NCBI RefSeq assembly: GCF_017569925.1
Contig: NZ_CP050854.1
Span: 1,488,001-1,552,000, forward strand
Length of the DNA: 64,000 nucleotides
Direction of reading: 5' to 3'
From: Brenneria izadpanahii
GTDB taxonomy: Bacteria; Pseudomonadota; Gammaproteobacteria; Enterobacterales; Enterobacteriaceae
The translations under genes and the position numbers were made by a program. Below, piece after piece: positions 16,940 to 28,563 of the stretch (positions are counted from its first letter, which is position 1; every line of letters starts with the position of its first letter). Under the pieces are notes generated by a model that was not told the DNA's origin, ran no database searches, and saw only the letters and a program-made list of their open reading frames with translations.

Positions 16940-19105
16940 ATGGAAAACACAGATAACAGATTACAGCACCGGGATCGCCGGCGGGCGTGGATAGATCGTC
17001 TGACGCGCCGCGTCGTGGCGGGCAGCGGCTTATTGGTGCTGATCACGCTGTTGTCGATTTTTTTCTATCTGCTGTATGTCGTGACGCCGATTTTTCTTTC
17101 CCCCTCCATCAGCGAACAAAAAACGATCCCGATGACCGCCTCGGCTCCCGCTCTGGCCGTGGGGATCGGCGATAACGGGCGGATGGGGTTCCGTATCGAC
17201 CGGCAAGGCTATGGCGAATTTATCGAACTTGCTTCCGGCCGGACGCTACAGCGTATTCAGCTTGCGCCATCAGTGGATTTATTGGTGGAAAGCCACGGCG
17301 ACCGGCACATTTATGCGCTCAGCCAGCCAGACGGCCGGATCCGTCTGGTGCAGCCGTTACTGCCGCTGAGCGGCGATTTCGCTCCGCAGTGGCGTTTCCC
17401 CTTTGGTGAAAAACCGCTGTCGCTGGGGCAGCCCGCGCAACCGCTGCGTCAACTGGCCGTAGCGGCAATCGCGGAAAAACGCCTGATAGTGGCGGCCGTC
17501 ACCCAGGATTACCGTCTGGTGGTTAGCGAAGTCGGGGAGGCGGGGATACGGTTAAAAGCGCAGGTTGAACTTCCCGGTAAATCGGCGGATCAGTTGCTGA
17601 TCGCGCCGGACGGCCGGCAAATTTATCTCCTTGACGGTACGCGGCTCAGCGTGTGGCAAGCGGACGATCGGCTGATACTGCGGGAAAACCGCCGGTTGGC
17701 CGAACAAGGCGCGTTGCGCTTGAGCCTGTTGTCCGGCGGACGTTCTCTGCTGGTTCAGTCCGCCGACGGGCAAATCACCCAGTGGTTCGATGTGCCGGCG
17801 GAAAACGGCATGCAGTTGACGGCCATTCGCCGATTCCCTCAGATGGCGGACGCGCCGGTATTGTTAGCCAGCGAACCGCAACGGCGGGTATTCGCCACGC
17901 TGACGCCGCAGGGCGACCTGTCGCTTTTCGCCAGCAAACAATCAGACGCGCTATTGACTCAAAATATCGCGCCGGATGCCCGGTCGCTGGCATTTTCCCC
18001 GCGCGGCCAGACCATGCTGGTCGAAACGGCGGATAGCTGGCGGACGTACAACGTGGATAATCCCTATCCTGATATCGGCTGGCGCGGGCTGTGGCAAAAG
18101 CTGTGGTATGAAAATTACCCTGAGCCGGAGTATGTCTGGCAGTCTACGGCCGCCGATGACGGCTATCAGGCCAAATTCAGCATGATGCCGCTGATGCTGG
18201 GCACGTTAAAAGCGGCGATGTACGCCATGCTTTTCGCCACGCCGCTGGCGCTGTCTTGCGCCATTTATACGGCCTGTTTCATGTCGCCGGCTCTGCGGCG
18301 CTGGATTAAACCGGCGCTGGAGATTATGGGAGCCTTGCCGACGGTGGTCATCGGGTTGATCGCCGCCATCTGGCTGGCGCCGCATTTTGCCGCCTATCTG
18401 TCGGCCATCCTGGTCATGCCGGTTTTATGCGCGTTATCCGTGCTCGGCGGCGGCTGGTTGCTGGAATCGCTGCCCGCCGGCTGGCGTAAATTTTTTCCCG
18501 CCGGCTGGGATGCGATATTTCTGCTGCCGATCGTCTTATTGACGCTGATTTTCGGCTGCTGGCTGGGGCCGATTCTGGAGATAGGGATATTGGGTCAGCC
18601 GTTATATCAATGGATGGGGGATGATTTTGTTCAGCGCAATGCGCTGGTGGCGGGCGTCGCCTTAGGTTTTGCTTTGATCCCGCTGATTTTTTCGCTGGCG
18701 GAGGATGCCTTATTCAGCGTTCCTTCCCGTTTAAGCCAGGGATCGCTGGCGTTGGGGGCCACGCCCTGGCAAACCCTGTGGCGCGTGGTGTTGCCTTCAG
18801 CCAGCGCCGGGATCTTTGCCGCGCTGATGCTCAGTTTCGGCCGCGCGGTCGGGGAAACCATGATCGTGTTAATGGCGACGGGCAATACGCCGATTATGGA
18901 TGCGAGATTACTGCAAGGGCTGAGGTCTCTGGCTGCCAATATCGCCATTGAAATGCCGGATGCCGTCATCAATAGCGGCCACTACCGGGTGTTGTTTATG
19001 ACGGCGCTGGCGTTGTTCGTTTTCACTTTTGTGGTGAATACGCTGGCTGAGTCGATTCGCCGGCGTTTGCGCCGACGCTATCTTGACGAAGGAGAGAACG
19101 CGTGA
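16940..19105 (+). CDS. PstC-like phosphate ABC permease with large extracytoplasmic domain
   Basis: About 720 aa, more than twice the size of E. coli PstC. One membrane helix (about residues 25-50) is followed by some 350 residues of beta-rich sequence with WD/propeller-like repeats that should lie in the periplasm. The transporter domain (roughly 415-715) has about six helices and the EAA loop LALGATPWQTLWRVVLP. The ATG at 16940 is used; a TTG 7 codons upstream is possible, and neither has a strong ribosome site. It overlaps the next permease gene by 4 bases. No PstS binding protein is encoded here, so the big domain may substitute for it or dock one encoded elsewhere. Confidence 0.82.
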   Translation: MENTDNRLQHRDRRRAWIDRLTRRVVAGSGLLVLITLLSIFFYLLYVVTPIFLSPSISEQKTIPMTASAPALAVGIGDNGRMGFRIDRQGYGEFIELASGRTLQRIQLAPSVDLLVESHGDRHIYALSQPDGRIRLVQPLLPLSGDFAPQWRFPFGEKPLSLGQPAQPLRQLAVAAIAEKRLIVAAVTQDYRLVVSEVGEAGIRLKAQVELPGKSADQLLIAPDGRQIYLLDGTRLSVWQADDRLILRENRRLAEQGALRLSLLSGGRSLLVQSADGQITQWFDVPAENGMQLTAIRRFPQMADAPVLLASEPQRRVFATLTPQGDLSLFASKQSDALLTQNIAPDARSLAFSPRGQTMLVETADSWRTYNVDNPYPDIGWRGLWQKLWYENYPEPEYVWQSTAADDGYQAKFSMMPLMLGTLKAAMYAMLFATPLALSCAIYTACFMSPALRRWIKPALEIMGALPTVVIGLIAAIWLAPHFAAYLSAILVMPVLCALSVLGGGWLLESLPAGWRKFFPAGWDAIFLLPIVLLTLIFGCWLGPILEIGILGQPLYQWMGDDFVQRNALVAGVALGFALIPLIFSLAEDALFSVPSRLSQGSLALGATPWQTLWRVVLPSASAGIFAALMLSFGRAVGETMIVLMATGNTPIMDARLLQGLRSLAANIAIEMPDAVINSGHYRVLFMTALALFVFTFVVNTLAESIRRRLRRRYLDEGENA

Positions 19106-20754
19106 GGCGCTGGTTTCAGTCCGGCAAGCCGTGGGTGTGGCTGACGGCATCATCCATTAGCATCAGTCTGCTGGCGATGATGACGATTTTCGTTCTGTTG
19201 GCCGGTCAGGGCATGCGCTACCTGTGGCCGCAACCCGTATGGCTGTTTACGTTAAAACCGGAGGCGGGCGAGCCCCCCGCGCTTATCGGCGAGATTTATG
19301 ACCGGCAAACGCTGTCATCGCAACAGCTCAGGGATGCCGGCCTGCTGTCGGGGTCGTCGCCGGAAGAAACGGCGACGCGCTACCTGATCAAAACCGGCCA
19401 GCGGGAAATCTATGGCCGGAGCTTTCGGACTCTGCTATCCCGTGATGTCGTCGGCCTCAGCAAGCCGGCGGATATTCTGGTGCTGAAGCTGGCGAACAAC
19501 AGCACGGTTTACGGTTATCTGGCGGGAATGCTGGAGGAGGAGCAGCCGTTGCTGGCCGACGATCTGCCCGGAACATTGTATCGCCGGGTGAAGCAGGTTC
19601 AGGCGTTGTCGCAGATGGCGCAGGATATCCGCTTGGGCGAGATGGCGAAAATCAACCAACAGTTTGAGGCATTGCGTCTGGAAGAGAAAAAACGGCGGCA
19701 GGCGGATACGCTGGACAGCCGGACCCAGGCGCAAATCAATGCTGAACGAAGCGAATTGCATCGGCATTTTGAGGCGTTGTCTCAGCAATTAACCGAGCTT
19801 AACCAGGATATCGATCGCGATAGGGTGCAACTGCGCGATGCGAACGGCGCTCTGCATCTTTTTCCGCTCAAAGACATTGAGCAAGTCTGGTATCCCAATG
19901 CGATGAGCCTGAGTCAGAAAATAAAGCATTGGACGCAGCAGGTCAGATACATGCTGGCCCACTATTCTCCCGACAGCAATCATCCCGGACATCTGTTCCC
20001 GGCGATTTTCGGCACGGTATTGATGGTGGTGCTGATGTCTATTATCGTCATGCCGCTTGGCGTGATTGCCGCCGTATATCTGCATGAGTATGCCGGTAAA
20101 AATATGCTGACGCGCTGGGTAAGGATCGCGGTGGTCAATCTGGCCGGCGTGCCGTCGATCGTCTATGGCGTATTCGGGCTGGGATTTTTCGTTTATCTGG
20201 TCGGCGGCACGCTGGATAGGCTTTTTTATGCCGAAGCGCTGCCTAATCCGACATTCGGCACGCCGGGGCTGCTGTGGGCATCGCTGACGCTGGCGTTGCT
20301 GACATTGCCGGTGGTGATTGTCGCCACCGAAGAGGGATTATCGCGTATTCCCATGTCGGTGCGTTATGGTTCTCTGGCTTTGGGCGCCACTAAAGCAGAA
20401 ACCTTATGGCATGTGGTGTTGCCGATGGCTATACCCGCGATGATGACCGGGCTGATCCTGGCCGTCGCGCGGGCGGCCGGGGAAACCGCGCCGCTGATGC
20501 TGGTGGGGGTGGTGAAATCGGCGCCGGCGCTGCCGGTTGACGATCTTTTCCCTTATCTTCATCTGGAACGGAAATTTATGCACCTGGGATTTCAGATTTA
20601 CGATCTGGCCCTCCAGAGTCCGGATGTCGAAGCGGTGCGGCCGCTGGTCTATGTCACGGCTCTGCTGCTGGTATTGATTGTTGTCGGGCTGAATCTTGCG
20701 GCGATGGGGATCCGTCACGTACTGCGTGAACGATATCGTACGCTGTCGCTCTGA
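19102..20754 (+). CDS. pstA: PstA-like phosphate ABC permease with coiled-coil insert
   Basis: 550 aa, far longer than the roughly 300 of E. coli PstA. A first helix near residues 15-38 is followed by about 230 extra residues that include a strongly charged, Gln-rich coiled coil (about 170-240: EALRLEEKKRRQADTL, RSELHRHFEALSQQL). The transporter core (about 300-550) has the EAA loop LALGATKAETLWHVVLP and ARAAGETAPLMLVG, characteristic of PstA. It starts inside the previous gene (GTGA overlap), and pstB follows. Both permeases carry expanded extracytoplasmic parts, so they probably evolved as a matched pair. Confidence 0.85.
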   Translation: MRRWFQSGKPWVWLTASSISISLLAMMTIFVLLAGQGMRYLWPQPVWLFTLKPEAGEPPALIGEIYDRQTLSSQQLRDAGLLSGSSPEETATRYLIKTGQREIYGRSFRTLLSRDVVGLSKPADILVLKLANNSTVYGYLAGMLEEEQPLLADDLPGTLYRRVKQVQALSQMAQDIRLGEMAKINQQFEALRLEEKKRRQADTLDSRTQAQINAERSELHRHFEALSQQLTELNQDIDRDRVQLRDANGALHLFPLKDIEQVWYPNAMSLSQKIKHWTQQVRYMLAHYSPDSNHPGHLFPAIFGTVLMVVLMSIIVMPLGVIAAVYLHEYAGKNMLTRWVRIAVVNLAGVPSIVYGVFGLGFFVYLVGGTLDRLFYAEALPNPTFGTPGLLWASLTLALLTLPVVIVATEEGLSRIPMSVRYGSLALGATKAETLWHVVLPMAIPAMMTGLILAVARAAGETAPLMLVGVVKSAPALPVDDLFPYLHLERKFMHLGFQIYDLALQSPDVEAVRPLVYVTALLLVLIVVGLNLAAMGIRHVLRERYRTLSL

Positions 20755-20766
20755 ATTTAGGATGAA

Positions 20767-21585
20767 GTGGTGGGATTTATGAAGCAGGCGAAGACATTGT
20801 CGATTATGGATACTCCCGCGTTCAGCGACGAGCGGGTCGCGCTGGCGGTGGAGCATCTGAATCTGTATTACGGCGTTAAACAGGCGCTGAATGATATTTC
20901 CCTGCGTATCGCCAAAAATCAGGTGACCGCGCTGATCGGTCCATCCGGCTGTGGAAAATCGACGCTGCTGCGCTGCTTTAACCGCATGAACGATCTGGTC
21001 GATGATTGCCGTACCGAGGGCAATATCTGGCTGAACGGCACGCCGATTACCGATCCGCAGCTGGATGTGGCGGTATTGCGCCGCCGGGTCGGAATGGTGT
21101 TTCAGCGTCCGAATCCTTTTCCCAAATCTATTTATGAAAACGTTATTTATGGTCTGAGGCTACAGGGCGTTCGGGATCGGCGTTTACTGGATGAGGCGGT
21201 GGAACAGGCTTTGCGTGCCGCGGCATTATGGCATGAAGTGAAAGATCGGCTGGGGGATAACGCGCTGACCCTTTCCAGCGGGCAGCAGCAGCGCCTGGTG
21301 ATCGCCAGAGCTATCGCCATTAAGCCGGAAGTGCTGTTGCTTGATGAGCCGACCTCCGCGCTGGACCCTATCTCAACGCTGGTTATTGAAGAGTTGATCG
21401 GCACGCTGAAGCGGCATTTCACGCTGGTGTTGGTGACGCATAATATGCAGCAGGCGGCGCGCGTCTCCGATTACACGGCATTTATTCATCAGGGCAGATT
21501 AATCGAATATAATCAGACGGATGATTTATTTACTTCACCGGCTCAACGGCGAACGGAAGATTATATTACCGGACGATTCGGTTAA
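20767..21585 (+). CDS. pstB: Phosphate ABC transporter ATP-binding protein PstB
   Basis: Energises the two upstream permeases. 272 aa from a GTG at 20767 (AGGA 8 bases upstream); an ATG at 20779 is an alternative. Walker [11 protein letters not shown]-loop [16 protein letters not shown], Walker [14 protein letters not shown] and the switch His in [17 protein letters not shown] are intact. The length and the C-terminal [11 protein letters not shown] are PstB-like. The signature reads LSSGQQQRL instead of LSGGQQQRL, an uncommon but tolerated change. No phoU or pstS follows. Confidence 0.9.
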   Translation: MVGFMKQAKTLSIMDTPAFSDERVALAVEHLNLYYGVKQALNDISLRIAKNQVTALIGPSGCGKSTLLRCFNRMNDLVDDCRTEGNIWLNGTPITDPQLDVAVLRRRVGMVFQRPNPFPKSIYENVIYGLRLQGVRDRRLLDEAVEQALRAAALWHEVKDRLGDNALTLSSGQQQRLVIARAIAIKPEVLLLDEPTSALDPISTLVIEELIGTLKRHFTLVLVTHNMQQAARVSDYTAFIHQGRLIEYNQTDDLFTSPAQRRTEDYITGRFG

Positions 21586-21719
21586 AAACGGCGGCAATTG
21601 CCGCGCCGTTTTATGTGCTCGATCAATTTAATGAAAACTGTGTGGGAATTGTCCGTGCCATTTGAAAAAGTGATGGTAAAATGTGCGGCACTTAATCGGG
21701 CGGGCGAATGGCGGGTAAC

Positions 21720-22157
21720 ATGAGATTTAATACCATGAGTGAAGGCGAAATTATTACCGAACTTTGCCGAAGAATAAAAGATGCTCGCATCCAGCAACGT
21801 TTATCGCAGGTTGATCTCGCAGAGCGGGCCGGTTTAGGCGTCGCGACGATTAAACGCGCGGAAATGGGCGAATCGATAACGCTCAGCAGTTTATTATGCA
21901 TTTTGCGTGGACTTAATCGCCTGCATCAATTGGAAGGTATTTTATTTGACGCCGAGGTTGAATCCTTTAATGCCCAGATAAGCGGCGAGAAGAAACATAC
22001 GCCGCTGCGGATCCGTAAGAAAGCAGCTTCTTTCCCTGCAAAAACAGTCCGTAAGCATGAAGCGATGAAAGAAAAAACGGCCAGCACGGTTGACTGGTAT
22101 ATTTCCGCCGCTGAAAATAATATTGTTTGGTCTTTGCCGGATAACGGAAAAAAATAG
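21720..22157 (+). CDS. Small XRE-family DNA-binding protein
   Basis: About 145 aa. Residues 8-65 form a Cro/C1-type helix-turn-helix (ELCRRIKDARIQQRLSQVDLAERAGLGVATIKRAEMG). The C-terminal half is basic and low in structure (LRIRKKAASFPAKTVRKHEAMK) and ends in a short TVDWYISAAENNIVWSLPDN segment. Start is uncertain: ATG at 21720 is used, ATG at 21708 is possible. It lies about 135 bp after pstB on the same strand, but co-regulation is not evident. Such proteins are often orphan regulators or antitoxin-like; no toxin gene is adjacent. Confidence 0.7.
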   Translation: MRFNTMSEGEIITELCRRIKDARIQQRLSQVDLAERAGLGVATIKRAEMGESITLSSLLCILRGLNRLHQLEGILFDAEVESFNAQISGEKKHTPLRIRKKAASFPAKTVRKHEAMKEKTASTVDWYISAAENNIVWSLPDNGKK

Positions 22158-22229
22158 TTATATATATCAGCGCGCTTTTGATTTTTTATTATGAATTTCT
22201 TATCTGTTTTATTTCCTTTTTACAAGACA

Positions 22230-22261
22230 CCGGTTAATGATTTAATAAAAGCATTAACCGG
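22230..22261. terminator. Perfect 10-bp inverted repeat between convergent genes
   Basis: CCGGTTAATG (22230-22239) pairs exactly with CATTAACCGG (22252-22261) around 12 bases, between the XRE gene and the convergent serine deaminase gene. No long T-run follows on either strand, so it is a terminator candidate of moderate quality. Confidence 0.45.
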
Positions 22262-22357
22262 CGTTTGATAAAACGGCACCTGAATAATCAGATATAAATT
22301 TCGTTATCCTGATTCATTTAAATAATTATGAAAAGTTTTTTAAATACTAATTGGTTA

Positions 22358-23725
<1,368 letters not shown>

Positions 23726-23794
23726 AGCGACTTCCTTTAAAAAACGCCAGTACGGAACTGGCGTTGATATCGATGGCTAATGAGATTGTCTGGA

Positions 23795-25078
23795 TTAACC
23801 AAACAGGCTGTAGACGATAGCGGAGATAGCGATCAGCCCCATGATGGTAACGAATACGTTACTGATATGGCCGCTGTATTTTTTCATCGACGGGACTTTA
23901 TGAATGGCGTACATCGGCATCAGGAACAACAGACAGGCGATGATAGGGCCGCCCAGCGTTTCAATCATGCCCAGAATGCTTGGGTTCAGCGTCGCCACAA
24001 TCCAGGTGGTGATCAGCATGAACAGGGCGGTGAGCCGGTTCAGTTTGCCGTTGGATATGGTTTTCCCTTTACCGCGCAGCGATTTCACAATCATGCCGTT
24101 GAAACCTTCGCTGGCGCCCAGATAGTGGCCCAGGAACGATTTTGAAATGGCGATGGTGGCGATGATCGGCGCCAGGTAGCCCATCATCGGGTTATTAAAG
24201 TGGTTGGCCAGATACGAGAGAATGGAGATGTTCTGTACTTTCGCTTCCATCAGCTCGGCGGGAGACAGGCTCAGCACGCAGCTGAACACGAAGAACATTA
24301 CGGTAATGACCATCATGATATGGCTATAAGAGAGAATGCGGGAGCATTTCTTCTCGGCTTCTTCGCCGTACTCTTTACGCTTGGCGACGGCAAACGAGGA
24401 GATAATCGGCGAATGGTTGAATGAGAAAACCATTACCGGGATCGCCAGCCATAATGTCGCCAGTAAACCATTGCCGGTTATGTTATTGGATAAAGAGATA
24501 TTTTCAAATACGGACGTATTCCAGTGCGGGACTAAATACAGTGCCAGCATCATTAAAACGGCGACAAAAGGATAAACCAGAATGCTCATTGCCTTGACGA
24601 TCATCGCTTCGCCGAAGCGGACGATAAACATTAATCCCAGAATTAATATTAGCGATAACAGCGCTCTTGGCGGTGAGGGCAAATGCATTTGGTGAGTAAT
24701 AAAACTATCCACCGTATTGGTAATCGCCACGCTGTAAACCAACAAGATGGGATAAATTGCGAAAAAATAGAGCAGAGTGATTAATTTACCAGCGCCAACG
24801 CCGAAATGTTCTTCAACGACTTCGGTGATATCTTCGCCGCCTTTTTTACCTGATAATACAAAACGGCATAATGCGCGGTGGGAATAATAGGTCATTGGGA
24901 AAGCAATAATGGCCATAATTATTAATGGGATAAGACCGCCAATGCCCGCATTTATCGGTAAAAATAATACACCAGCGCCAATGGCCGTGCCATATAGGCC
25001 TAACATCCAGACTGTATCGCTTTTACGCCAGCCCGAGGCTCGCTCTAATACCTGGCTGCTATCTTGGATTGTGCTCAT
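23795..25078 (-). CDS. sdaC: Serine/H+ symporter SdaC
   Basis: An inner-membrane amino-acid permease of the HAAAP family, 427 aa with about 11 helices (first: VWMLGLYGTAIGAGVLFLPI). The SFNHSPIIS segment and the long loop KRKEYGEEAEKKCSRIL fit SdaC/TdcC. It is the first gene of a serine uptake and deamination operon with sdaB. In E. coli sdaC is activated by CRP; only a poor CRP half-site (GATCACA near 25240) is seen upstream here. Confidence 0.95.
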   Translation of the reverse strand: MSTIQDSSQVLERASGWRKSDTVWMLGLYGTAIGAGVLFLPINAGIGGLIPLIIMAIIAFPMTYYSHRALCRFVLSGKKGGEDITEVVEEHFGVGAGKLITLLYFFAIYPILLVYSVAITNTVDSFITHQMHLPSPPRALLSLILILGLMFIVRFGEAMIVKAMSILVYPFVAVLMMLALYLVPHWNTSVFENISLSNNITGNGLLATLWLAIPVMVFSFNHSPIISSFAVAKRKEYGEEAEKKCSRILSYSHIMMVITVMFFVFSCVLSLSPAELMEAKVQNISILSYLANHFNNPMMGYLAPIIATIAISKSFLGHYLGASEGFNGMIVKSLRGKGKTISNGKLNRLTALFMLITTWIVATLNPSILGMIETLGGPIIACLLFLMPMYAIHKVPSMKKYSGHISNVFVTIMGLIAISAIVYSLFG

Positions 25079-25488
25079 GCTAGTTTCTCCTTAGTGAACA
25101 CAGTGTATAAAAAATACAGTACCGGCAAGTTGCCGTTACAGGGATAAAAAATGAACAGGACATGTAAATATGTCGATGGGGCATACTGTTTTGTGGCCGC
25201 ATTCTATATCGCGACGCTCGGTAAATAATATTGAGGCGATCACACAAATGAATTAATAACTATTATTTTGATGAGTTTTGTAAAAATTTAAAATATCAAT
25301 AATGATACTTTAAATTTATTATTTTTAATGGCTCTTTCATGATGCGTTAATTAGTGTTGAAAGGATGAAAAATAGCCAAAATATTAATGGGCAGAAAGTA
25401 AGCTGAAATAAATAGTAAACTCAAATTTAGAGATGTCACGCTGAAAGTCACTTTTTTTATACGGCGGATTATTAAAACTACCGGGGCC
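25079..25488. other. AT-rich sdaC upstream region
   Basis: About 410 bp with no gene. It contains the sdaC promoter area, with only one partial CRP-like half-site, and ends at the purK terminator hairpin. Confidence 0.5.
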
Positions 25489-25518
25489 GGTCAGGCATAC
25501 GCCATCGTATGCCTGACC
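25489..25518 (-). terminator. Strong hairpin after purK
   Basis: GGTCAGGCATACG (25489-25501) pairs perfectly with CGTATGCCTGACC (25506-25518) around CCAT: 13 base pairs starting about 20 bases beyond the purK stop. A T-rich stretch follows only weakly on the minus strand. Confidence 0.65.
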
Positions 25519-25536
25519 AAGATAATGTCCGGTCGG

Positions 25537-26607
25537 TTAGGCCGATAACTTCTTCTGCGCCCAGATTAAGCCGGGTTGGTATTCATCCGTCAGCATTGCC
25601 GCCAGCGACCGTAACGTTTGCCGTAGCTGAGCGCTATCCTGCGCCTGTAAATTCAGATGTCCAACCTTGCGTCCGGGACGCACCTCTTTTTCATACCAGT
25701 GCAGGCGCACCAGCGGCAGAGACAGCCAGTCGATGTTGACCTCCGTCCCGATCAGGTTGACCATCACCGACGTGGCATCCACCGCGGGAGCCGGCATTGG
25801 CAGATCCAATATTGCCCGCAGATGTAGTTCGAACTGGCTGATAGAAGCGCCATTCTGCGTCCAGTGCCCGCTGTTGTGCACGCGTGGCGCGAGTTCATTA
25901 ATCAGCAGACGATCGCCGACAATGAAGCACTCCATCGCCATTACGCCAACGTAGCCCAGTTCATTCATAATGGCCGACAGCATTTGTTCCGCCTGCTGTT
26001 GCAACTGCGGAGCCGGATGCGGCAAAGCGACGCTGGCGCGCAGGATCCCGTCTTGATGCAGATTATGCGTCAGAGGATAGAATACGCAGTCGCCGTGGAC
26101 GTTGCGCGCGCCAACCAGCGATACTTCGCCGGAGAAATTGATGCCTTGTTCGACAATGCATTCGCCGTAGCAGTCCGCGGGAAGCGTATGCTGCTCGCCG
26201 TCGCGCAGACGCCATTGTCCCCGGCCGTCGTAACCGCCGACGCGGCGTTTGACGATGGCAAGTTCGCCAAGCCGGGAAAAAATCTGCGGCCACTCGTTGG
26301 CATCGGCAAGTAATTGCCAGGGCGCGGTAGCCAGATTCAGGGAATCCAGCAGCTGTTTTTGCGTGAGACGATCGGCCAGACGCGGGAAAATATCACGATT
26401 GACGAATGCGGTATGCTGCGCCAGCTCGCGCGTCAGCGCGGTTTCCGGCCAGCGTTCAATTTCCGCGGTAATCACGCTGTTCTGGAACGGGACCGATTCC
26501 GGTTCCGCATTCAGCCCGACGGGATAAACCGCAATACCCAGGGGTTCTCCGGCCTGGCGCAACATTCTTCCCAACTGGCCGTCGCCTAAAACGCAAATCG
26601 GTTTCAT
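25537..26607 (-). CDS. purK: N5-carboxyaminoimidazole ribonucleotide synthase
   Basis: ATP-dependent carboxylation of AIR to N5-CAIR in purine synthesis. A 356-aa ATP-grasp enzyme: N-terminal [34 protein letters not shown] for nucleotide binding and the C-terminal [14 protein letters not shown] motif with the metal-binding residues. Its start overlaps the purE stop by 4 bases. The operon is under the PurR box at 27275-27290. Confidence 0.96.
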   Translation of the reverse strand: MKPICVLGDGQLGRMLRQAGEPLGIAVYPVGLNAEPESVPFQNSVITAEIERWPETALTRELAQHTAFVNRDIFPRLADRLTQKQLLDSLNLATAPWQLLADANEWPQIFSRLGELAIVKRRVGGYDGRGQWRLRDGEQHTLPADCYGECIVEQGINFSGEVSLVGARNVHGDCVFYPLTHNLHQDGILRASVALPHPAPQLQQQAEQMLSAIMNELGYVGVMAMECFIVGDRLLINELAPRVHNSGHWTQNGASISQFELHLRAILDLPMPAPAVDATSVMVNLIGTEVNIDWLSLPLVRLHWYEKEVRPGRKVGHLNLQAQDSAQLRQTLRSLAAMLTDEYQPGLIWAQKKLSA

Positions 26608-27113
26608 GCGTCCTCCCGCGGATCAGGATGAGAAAGCACTTCGTCAGTCTGGCTTTGCCGCCACGCAGCCAAACGGGCGGCGAGCGCGCGATCGTGCAAC
26701 GCCAGGATCTGCGCCGCCAGCAGCGCCGCGTTGGCGGCGCCGGCTTTACCGATGGCCAGCGTGCCGACCGGAACGCCGCGCGGCATTTGCACAATGGAGT
26801 ACAGGCTGTCAACGCCGCTTAACGCAGCGCTTTGTACCGGCACGCCCAATACCGGAACCAGCGTTTTGGCCGCCAGCATGCCGGGTAGATGCGCCGCGCC
26901 CCCCGCGCCCGCAATAATCACGTCAAAACCGTTCTGTGCGGCCTGTTCTGCGAAACTGAATAGTTTATCGGGCGTCCGGTGAGCGGAGACGATCTCTACA
27001 TGAAAAGGGATATTCAGCGTGGTGAGGATTTCCGCAGCAAACTGCATGGTGGCCCAGTCACTCTTTGAACCCATGACGATGGCGATTTTTGCCGGGGCAA
27101 CGTTGGATGACAT
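26604..27113 (-). CDS. purE: N5-carboxyaminoimidazole ribonucleotide mutase
   Basis: Moves the carboxylate of N5-CAIR to give CAIR, the step after PurK. At 169 aa it is a typical class I PurE. Motifs [19 protein letters not shown] and [12 protein letters not shown] carry the substrate-binding Ser and catalytic His. It is the first gene of purE-purK. Confidence 0.97.
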   Translation of the reverse strand: MSSNVAPAKIAIVMGSKSDWATMQFAAEILTTLNIPFHVEIVSAHRTPDKLFSFAEQAAQNGFDVIIAGAGGAAHLPGMLAAKTLVPVLGVPVQSAALSGVDSLYSIVQMPRGVPVGTLAIGKAGAANAALLAAQILALHDRALAARLAAWRQSQTDEVLSHPDPREDA

Positions 27114-27274
27114 GCCTGTAAAGCTCCTGTGATTTACATGATGGTGACGTCGATGGTGGCGCGTCGGCCGGATATTCCCTGGCGCCCGTCCCGACGTTAA
27201 ATATCAGACGAATGACGTTGGCTGCCAACAGGGGCCGGCTTTGAGGGCGTAGAGCATATCACGACCTTATGGTG

Positions 27275-27290
27275 AGGAAAACGGTTGCGT
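27275..27290 (-). promoter_or_regulatory. PurR operator of purEK
   Basis: The minus strand reads ACGCAACCGTTTTCCT, a 16-bp PurR box which, as I recall it, is identical to the E. coli purE operator. It lies about 165 bp upstream of purE. Purine-dependent repression is expected. Confidence 0.85.
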
Positions 27291-27335
27291 CGATTGGAAA
27301 AACGAATCATGCGCTAAAATAACCGGGGAAAATGG

Positions 27336-28058
27336 CTAGAATGGAAATGAAATCAGTTCGATATCCTGGGCGGTCACTTTTATCATCGATCCTTCATGAT
27401 GCCAGGCTCCCAGCACCGCGCGCCGCGCGCTGAAGCCATCGCTGACGATTTGATGAATGGCCGGACGATGGGTATGTCCATGGATCATGGTGTTGACCTG
27501 ATAGTGCCGCAAACGCGCGATGACCTGTTCAGGATTGACATCCATAATGCGTATTGATTTATGCTGGTTAGCCTGCTGACTGGCTGAACGCATGCTTGCG
27601 GCGATTCTGAGCCGGATAGCCAGCGGTAAAAGAAGGAAAAGGCGCTGGATCATTGGGTTGTGAACCCGGCGGCGGAATTTCTGATAGGCGAGATCGTCAG
27701 TACATAGCGTATCGCCATGCAAAATCAGTATTCGCTGGCCGTACAGGTCGAGAACCTTCTCTTCGGGAAGCAGCGTGAGGCCGCTTTGTTTGGCGAAGCG
27801 CCGGCCGAGCAGAAAGTCGCGGTTACCGTGTATGAAATAACAGGGAACGCCTTGCTGATGTAGCTTCAGCAGGGCATTGGCGATGGTCGTATGCAGTGGT
27901 TGCGGGTCGTCGTCGCCGATCCAGGCGTCGAACAGATCGCCCAGAATATATAGCGCGTCCGCATGCACGGCTTCATGGCGCAGAAAACGCAGAAAACCGG
28001 CGGTAATCGCCGGTTCATGAATATTTAAGTGCAGGTCGGCAATAAAGAGTGTCGCCAT
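27336..28058 (-). CDS. lpxH: UDP-2,3-diacylglucosamine diphosphatase
   Basis: Hydrolyses UDP-2,3-diacylglucosamine to lipid X in lipid A synthesis at the inner-membrane face. A 240-aa calcineurin-like phosphoesterase with all metal motifs: [32 protein letters not shown] and GHTHRP. It follows ppiB on the same strand with about 10 bp between, the conserved ppiB-lpxH arrangement. Confidence 0.96.
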   Translation of the reverse strand: MATLFIADLHLNIHEPAITAGFLRFLRHEAVHADALYILGDLFDAWIGDDDPQPLHTTIANALLKLHQQGVPCYFIHGNRDFLLGRRFAKQSGLTLLPEEKVLDLYGQRILILHGDTLCTDDLAYQKFRRRVHNPMIQRLFLLLPLAIRLRIAASMRSASQQANQHKSIRIMDVNPEQVIARLRHYQVNTMIHGHTHRPAIHQIVSDGFSARRAVLGAWHHEGSMIKVTAQDIELISFPF

Positions 28059-28068
28059 GCGACTGCAA

Positions 28069-28563
28069 TTATTCGCTAACGGTTACGGAGTTGATCACGA
28101 CGTCTTCTTTAGGCACATCCTGATGCATACCGCTGCGGCCCGTAGCCACGCCTTTGATTTTATCCACGACGTCCATGCCTTCGACGACTTCGGCGAATAC
28201 GCAGTAGCCCCAGCCGTCGGCGCGTTCGGAACGGAAGTTCAGGAAATCATTATCCACAACGTTAATGAAGAACTGCGCGGTGGCGGAATGCGGATCGTTA
28301 GTGCGAGCCATGGCCAGCGTGCCGCGGGTATTTTTCAAGCCATTGTTGGCTTCATTCTTAATTGCAGCTTTGGTCGCTTTCTGCTGCATACCCGGTGCAA
28401 AACCGCCGCCCTGGATCATAAAACCATTGATAACACGGTGGAAAATAGTGTTGTCGTAGAAGCCGCTGCGGCAGTAATCCAGGAAGTTTTCTACGGTAAC
28501 CGGCGCTTTGTCTGCGAAAGTGTTGATGACGATATCACCATGGTTTGTATGAAACGTGATCAT
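28069..28563 (-). CDS. ppiB: Peptidyl-prolyl cis-trans isomerase B (cytoplasmic cyclophilin)
   Basis: A cytoplasmic proline isomerase of 164 aa without signal peptide. Cyclophilin motifs [34 protein letters not shown] and [16 protein letters not shown] are present. The start at 28563 ([12 protein letters not shown]) has AGGA upstream and matches E. coli PpiB. An upstream in-frame Met would add 22 unrelated residues. Confidence 0.96.
   Translation of the reverse strand: MITFHTNHGDIVINTFADKAPVTVENFLDYCRSGFYDNTIFHRVINGFMIQGGGFAPGMQQKATKAAIKNEANNGLKNTRGTLAMARTNDPHSATAQFFINVVDNDFLNFRSERADGWGYCVFAEVVEGMDVVDKIKGVATGRSGMHQDVPKEDVVINSVTVSE

Noticed and set aside
25230..25250. CRP site upstream of sdaC
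   Set aside because: Only the GATCACA half is present; the TGTGA half is not at the right distance.
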